NCBI RefSeq assembly: GCF_902459465.1
Contig: NC_047080.1
Span: 12,002,866-12,066,865, forward strand
DNA from: Asterias rubens
Taxonomy: Eukaryota; Echinodermata; Asteroidea; Forcipulatida; Asteriidae
Direction: 5' to 3'
Length of the DNA stretch: 64,000 bases
The notes under the pieces are model-generated. The model saw nothing but the letters and a program-made list of their open reading frames with translations. It ran no database searches and had not been told where the DNA came from. The position numbers and the translations under genes were made by a program. Shown here in pieces: positions 59,181-64,000 of this stretch (positions within the stretch are counted from its first letter, which is position 1; the number at the start of each line of letters is the position of its first letter).

Positions 59181-60763
59181 TTATAGTAAATCGGGAGTAG
59201 ACGCACCTAGATAGTTTCTTAAATCGGAGACAGTGGATCGTATAATTTTACAAGGAATTGTTTGTAATTGAAGTCTTGTGTATGCCGCATAACGATGACA
59301 TCCCCCAAATGAGTAGTAGTAATCTCCGCCTTGTCTTCCAGTAATCCATAAAATATCAACAGGAGGGACTTGATCTCGTTGCTCTGGATCCTAAATTGGA
59401 AACGTAACAGGACGATTAATATTTATAAGGTGCTATTCCGTCAAGATCACAGGCCTTTAACTTCACTCTTTAAGGGGCACAGCAACTTTCCTCTGGTGAG
59501 GGGCAGTCGCTTTACGAGGACAATTTAAATTTGTGTTGGAACTTTGCAAAGGGCACCACGGCAAAAGCACAGGGCACCACACCAATTGCTGTGGGTGCTG
59601 TGGGTTATTTTGAGGCCTTAGCGCATTATTTTTTTTTTTTTTTTTTTTTTTTGGTTATGCAAGTTGCCCAAAACAAGGCTAAAAGCCACTCTAGGTTAAG
59701 GGCTACAAGGAAGAAAACATAGACATGCAGAAACTCGGTGGAGCTGAAGGTAGGAATTGACATTCCTCTTCATAGCGCACTTGAAAGCAATTAACATGGA
59801 AAAAGGCGAGTCTTTAGAACTTTATGAAAAGTAGTTTGAGTAACGGATTCCCTAACAGTAGGGAGATCATTCGAAAGCATGGGCCCAGCTACCCTTTTTT
59901 ACCGAGAACTTTGTTTGCTTGGGGAACATTCAAGCGAGTGATGTCAAGTGTGGACCGAGGAAATCGTGGAGGAGTGTAATATGACAGTATAGTGGAAATA
60001 TATCAAGGAGTAGTTTTGTTCTATAAGCTTTAAAAACAAGAAGAGCAATCTTAAATGGATTCGTTCTCGAATCGGTAGCCAATGAAGTTCCATCAGTGAG
60101 GGAAGAGAAAAAATGTAAACAGGTTTAAAAGCACTGGACACATTTGGTAATTACTCAAAATGTATAAGCATAAAAATGTACTTGATAATGAGCAACAGAG
60201 AGCTGTTGATAAAAACATTGTGAGAAACTCCCTCTGAAGTAACGTAGTGTGAAAAGGAGGTCATTTCTCACTCAAATATTTGAATCTTAGGACTTCAGGC
60301 CTGAAGTCTTTCTCAGGCGTCTGAATGCACACAAATTTGTTCAACAAGGTAAGGGTGCTCTATAAAGTATTAGTAGACGCAATTTTCGTCTGCACAGTTT
60401 TTCTCATCGGTGTTCTGTCATTTTTGAGGTGGATGGAAAAAAAAACTAATTTAGAGGTCTTATTGGAGCAACAAAAAACGACAATTGGCCTAATCCATAC
60501 TTGTTGAAGCGCCGTCACACGGTAAAAAATATGGCAGGTTGGGATTCCCATCAATGGGCAGAATGAAAGAGTCTGTCGCCATTTCTCAATACCTTTATTG
60601 TTTCCATGAGTGAAATGACTTGGGGTTCATCTAACTCTGATGGGAGGGGACGTATAAGATGCTTTATGGGGACATTATGTATTTCAGCAATATGCCCAGC
60701 GTGGATACTGGCGGTTCCCTTTTCACTGCTTCCCTTCTCATTGGTTCCCATCTCATCGGCCAT
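59181..60763 (-). CDS. SRXN1: Sulfiredoxin, complete, 2 exons
   Basis: ATP-dependent reductase that restores over-oxidised (sulfinic) peroxiredoxins in the cytosol. Exons 60763-60593 and 59390-59181, joined in phase 0 across a GT-AG intron; 381 nt, 126 aa (human 137). Exon 1 carries [20 protein letters not shown] and [11 protein letters not shown]. Exon 2 carries [21 protein letters not shown] with the catalytic Cys of the FGGCHR motif, and the end [10 protein letters not shown], all matching the family closely. The ATG at 60763 (context AAGATGG) gives a normal-length protein; an in-frame ATG 111 nt upstream would add 37 unconserved residues. The gene is convergent with the giant protease. 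Its intron holds LINE and MITE debris. Confidence 0.95.
59760..60110 (-). mobile_element. LINE 3' fragment, sulfiredoxin intron
   Basis: Minus-strand frames read [15 protein letters not shown] and, after shifts, a [16 protein letters not shown] and VLKTRLF tail, the same LINE protein end as at 35690-36121. It has many lesions. Confidence 0.6.
60131..60352 (+). mobile_element. GGCACTGGA MITE, truncated, in the sulfiredoxin intron
   Basis: Starts AGCACTGGACACATTTGGTA and carries the AGAGCTGTTGATA and CCCTCTGAAGTAACGTAG blocks of the family. The right half is missing. Confidence 0.7.
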
Positions 60764-61019
60764 CTTATTCAAACTTGCGGAAAGAAAGCCTGTACTATAG
60801 GCACTGGACACACGCTGGAATTGAGAGAGAATAACATTCAAATTTTTCGTTATCGGTCGTACGCAACTTGTCATTATCGATCGGTAGTAAGACTGATATT
60901 TATAACAAATTTCGCCCCAAAAAAAACACAGTGCCCCATTTACTGGGTCCAGGTGTACTAGACTTCACTGTTTGTATGCAACTAGAACTAATAGACACTT
61001 CCCATGAAGAATGTAAATT

Positions 61020-61180
61020 GCACATAGCGCATGCGCACTAACATTTTGGTTGGCAAAATAAGGGAACATTGCACTGTTTTGTACACGGCTAATGGGTGTG
61101 TGACGCAGACGCGATTGCGCGTCTGCTTAGTGCACAACTCTATGGCGTTTGCCAACCAACAGGGTCTGTACGCATGCGTG
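61020..61180. repeat. Fold-back segment with GCATGCGCA and TTGGTTGGCAAA arms
   Basis: TTGGTTGGCAAA (61049-61060) is mirrored by TTTGCCAACCAA (61147-61158), and a central palindrome GCAGACGCGATTGCGCGTCTGC is at 61105-61126. CpG-rich compared with its surroundings. Probably a MITE upstream of sulfiredoxin. Confidence 0.7.
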
Positions 61181-61215
61181 AATGTGATTAGCATATTTCA
61201 CGGGAAGGGTCCATT

Positions 61216-61259
61216 GAGGTTCGCTCCGCTATCGCCTCCATGATAGCGGATCGAACCTC
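61216..61259. repeat. 18-bp inverted repeat GAGGTTCG..GATAGCGG..
   Basis: Arms 61216-61233 and 61242-61259 pair at 17 of 18 positions around an 8-nt loop (GCCTCCAT). It lies between the divergent sulfiredoxin and 62226 genes. Confidence 0.85.
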
Positions 61260-62175
61260 TTATAGTTCTTCGAAGTTCTAGGACTAGGAGTATTAAGTTG
61301 GGACGAGATCTATCAATATCATCTACTTCTAAGTTCTAGATAGATAGAATTAGATTTAGAAGTTCTATCTTTAATAACTTAAACAAAATTATTTAAGAAA
61401 ACTTGAAATTTATATACTAAATTGCAATAAATGTTGCAAAGTATAAACCAAATTAAAGGATTTTTAATAAGCATTATTTTTTATATATAGGGATATATCC
61501 CTATAAAAATACTGCTTATAAGAAAAGAAAAAACTAAAAGTGCCCCTTCCCCCTTAGCTTAGCCCTGCTACCTATATGATCACAGACTCCCTAACTAAAC
61601 CGTCGGTATAGGACCACTGACTGATGTGCCAATTATTTCTTTCATTTCATTTGTAGTGTCGTCTACATACAACTTACCCAGACTTGTCCACACAGCAAAG
61701 TTAAACTAAAATATGTAAGGGATATTTTTGGAAGAAATTCAGGTTTAAGAATCTTTGAAAAAAGTCCCCAAATTGACATTATTCGCTATTTTGTTCAACA
61801 ACAAAATGCAGACGACATTGACTTGTCTTGCATCATCGTCGGAAGTTCTTTCGCTGTCAAGAATTGCGATTGATTTAGCTACAAAATATCCTATACTGTA
61901 GAATATTCGCCGGCCCGTTCCCACGACAAATCTTTGAGGAAAGTTTTCCGGGCCCTTTTTTCAAGTAAGTTTCGATTATATTCAATTATGTGAAGAAGGG
62001 ATGGCAATTACAAATAAACAAACAATCAAGGATGTTTTTTATGTGTGAAAATTTGGTAAATATGCTGAAGTTAAACAACAATGGCACGATGAGGTCGATC
62101 ACTTTTGAGCAAGAGGTTGATTCGTAATCGAACGTTAGATGCGGATACCCTTTCGAGAGCTCCGTAGTTTCATTT

Positions 62176-62184
62176 TATAAAAAG
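62176..62184 (+). promoter_or_regulatory. TATA box of the 62226 gene
   Basis: TATAAAAAG 42 bp before the ATG. A start of transcription about 30 bp on (near 62206) would leave a 5' UTR of about 20 nt. Confidence 0.45.
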
Positions 62185-62225
62185 TCAGTCGTTCCTGTTG
62201 ATTTGTGTGCGACGGAGTGTGCAAA

Positions 62226-63509
62226 ATGGCTCTACGGGTAACTCTAAATCATGCGTTAAAGGTAGGTAAGTTTTGATTGCTTTGTCTGTTCAAATGGTGG
62301 TTATTTTAGTTTTAATGACAAAGTTAAAATAAAGGATTGTGAGATAAAACTATAGTGTAAAACTACATGACAATTTACATTATTATGTAATGGAAATTCA
62401 CACTGTGTGAGTGAGTGCATGGGAGGTGTCAACTCGACCTTTATGCCAGCTGTGTGTTTCGGAAACATGGATGTTTTGTCTTTTTCCCAAGAATTACCCC
62501 TGCATGGAACAATCTTCCAGTGCCTGTTGTCACTTGCCCCGCTCTCCCAGTTCAAATCCACTCTTAATCTATCCTAGTTGCTTCATCGGTCAAAACGCGT
62601 GCGTAATCTTGGCGTGATCAGGTGATATCCCATCATGGGACTTTGCCGAGTAGCGAAGTAGAAGTAGCCGCACCAACATCTACAAAAACTGATGGTTTCA
62701 GCATGGTTCCTCCATGGTTCCTCCATGGTTTCAGTAAGGAAGGTGCGGTCCGGTATGAACCCCGTCCGGTAGACCATCAGATTGGCGGACTGTCTCTCGC
62801 AACGTAAAACCAAAACTTTAAAAATTTCAACACACCACGAAGTGTAAGTGTTATTATTCTTAAAAAATTGGAAAGATGATTTGAAAAAAAAAGAACATTC
62901 AGTTTTTGATTGTGAACAATTTTCCTGTTATCCTACTGAAAACACATGACACCAGGATAAAACAGCGTATTCCTGTAATTTTGAGAATAAATTCAGAAGA
63001 AAATGTCTGATCCAATTCAATGACAATGTTATTGTTAACGTTTTTATAATAATGTTATGATTAATATTATTTAATGTAATTTTACGTGTTGACTGTTCCT
63101 GTTTGTTGGACTTTTTTAAATAGTAAAAGTAAAAAAAAATCAAAAGAACAAATTATAATCATCTCCCTTTTTAGAATTTTTTTAAATAACTTAAATGGTC
63201 CCTAGCCTAGCTAGCTAGTATAGTTGCGATAACGTAAGAGGAGGGTAATACGTTATCGCAACTAAGCTAGCTAGAGACTTGTTGTAGCATAGTCTAGAAC
63301 TTTCAGGGTAGTTGTAGTGGCGAAATCTTTCTCTATTTATTAACTTACATTTTTTTATGTTAACTTTTATACAGGCCCTTACCAAGTCCAACCAGGTTCC
63401 TCGTTCATCAAGGGTGTTTTCTCGAAGTCGTTCATCTGAACCAGATCCCGAGTCTGCAGTCCAAAGACCTGGTCTAGCATTTGGTACGACCAGAGTTCAA
63501 TGTCATTAA
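62226..63509 (+). CDS. Unidentified small gene, at least 2 exons, possibly continuing beyond the window
   Basis: ATG at 62226 begins MALRVTLNHALK, with a GTAGGT donor after 62261. A TATACAG acceptor before 63375 continues in phase 0 as ALTKSNQVPRSSRVFSRSR.. to a TAA at 63507-63509, giving 57 aa. The N-terminus is basic and Arg/Ser-rich without acids for 30 residues, like a mitochondrial import presequence. A TATA box lies 50 bp upstream of the ATG. The frame could instead splice out at TTTG|GTACGA (63483) into an exon outside the window. I do not recognise the family. Confidence 0.4.
63211..63274. repeat. Strong 26-bp inverted repeat with 12-nt loop
   Basis: Arms 63211-63236 and 63249-63274 match at 24 of 26 positions (core TAGTTGCGATAACGTA). 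The loop is AGAGGAGGGTAA. It lies in the intron of the small gene, about 100 bp before its second exon. Confidence 0.9.
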
Positions 63510-64000
63510 AAGCTATTCAGAAGGAAATTATGCTCAGCTAACATATAGTATTAATGCGTTGTGACTTTGACCACATGAGGGTGCTCTCTATGGTATTTTC
63601 ATCACTTTCTGTGGGCATTGTGTCAAGTGTGTTGCTCCATAGTTTGAAGTTGCTTTAGTCTTATTGTCCGTGAAGGCTACAATGTCTGTGGGTATGAATA
63701 AATATACCCCCTAGAAGTGATACAAATAATGTTGAGAGCGCCCTCACACAGTCAAAAATACAATGCAGTAAATAAAGCAAAACGTTGTTGGGAAGCAGCC
63801 ATTGAGATGTGTTGGCCCTTTGGACTTTGAAGAGACTACCTTAAGTACTTGTGTGTGAAATTGGGATTGATGTCAAACCTAAGGCTGTATCTGAATCGAG
63901 GCTTCAACTATGCCCATGGCTGTGGCTAGATTCTCACATCATCCTGCATTGAAGTATAGGACGGTCTTAGCAAAACCCTTAGCCACAGCTGCAGCCGCTA
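63510..64000. other. Window end, nothing recognised
   Basis: No convincing exon. TGGCTGTGGCTAGA near 63919 and TAGCCACAGCTGCAGCCG at the very end are partly complementary, suggesting part of another fold-back repeat cut by the window edge. Confidence 0.3.

Larger units (their letters stand above)
60764..62225. other. Divergent region between sulfiredoxin and the 62226 gene
   Basis: Holds the fold-back segments at 61020-61180 and 61216-61259, then AT-rich sequence with repeated AAGTTCTA words (61260-61380), and the TATA box at 62176. No exon is recognised. Confidence 0.45.

Noticed and set aside
60764..60874. Upstream ATG at 60874 as the sulfiredoxin start
   Set aside because: It would add 37 residues without conservation; the ATG at 60763 has better context and normal length. 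Cannot be fully excluded.
61101..61126. Nrf2-type antioxidant response element upstream of sulfiredoxin
   Set aside because: GTGACGCAGAC lacks the final GC of the TGACnnnGC core, and the site lies within a palindromic repeat.

Overview
The window looks like nuclear DNA from an echinoderm, most likely a sea star. Genes are split into short exons (about 50-390 nt) by AT-rich introns with GT-AG ends. Introns and intergenic DNA are full of short fold-back elements, tRNA-derived SINE-like copies and decayed LINE tails of types I associate with echinoderm genomes. The species is an inference; the intron-exon structure and repeats are seen directly. All exon models were assembled by hand from reading frame and splice signals, without alignment software.

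Layout. (1) 1216-6298, minus strand: a complete 8-exon organic anion transporter (OATP/SLCO family, 689 aa). (2) 8364-11827, minus: a complete 6-exon IMP3, a U3 snoRNP protein for 18S rRNA processing (181 aa). Two copies of a TTAA-flanked MITE lie in inverted orientation, one in intron 2 and one upstream of IMP3. (3) 15622-57310, plus: one very large gene fills two thirds of the window. My model has 57 coding exons totalling 9,795 nt, an exact multiple of three (3,264 aa). It encodes a secreted ADAMTS-type zinc metalloprotease: signal peptide, prodomain, furin site, HExxHxxGxxHD catalytic domain and disintegrin-like domain. These are followed by 22 thrombospondin type-1 (TSP1) repeats (two degenerate) and 12 CUB domains, the latter mostly in a repeating TSP1-CUB exon cassette. 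(4) 59181-60763, minus, tail-to-tail with the protease: sulfiredoxin (SRXN1, 2 exons, 126 aa). (5) 62226-63509, plus: start of a small unidentified gene with a TATA box, possibly a mitochondrial protein, perhaps continuing past the window.

The genes have no evident shared pathway; this is an ordinary eukaryotic neighbourhood. The standout is the giant protease. It keeps every catalytic signature, but I find no canonical ADAMTS cysteine-rich and spacer domains, and its tail grew by repeated duplication of a three-exon cassette with conserved intron phases. ADAMTS13 of vertebrates is the familiar ADAMTS with C-terminal CUB domains, and it has two; twelve alternating with TSP1 repeats is unusual. 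Other points are a pseudo-exon copy of protease exon 4 with an immediate stop, a uniform 13 x 47 bp minisatellite in intron 12, one GC-AG intron, and several families of palindromic mobile elements.
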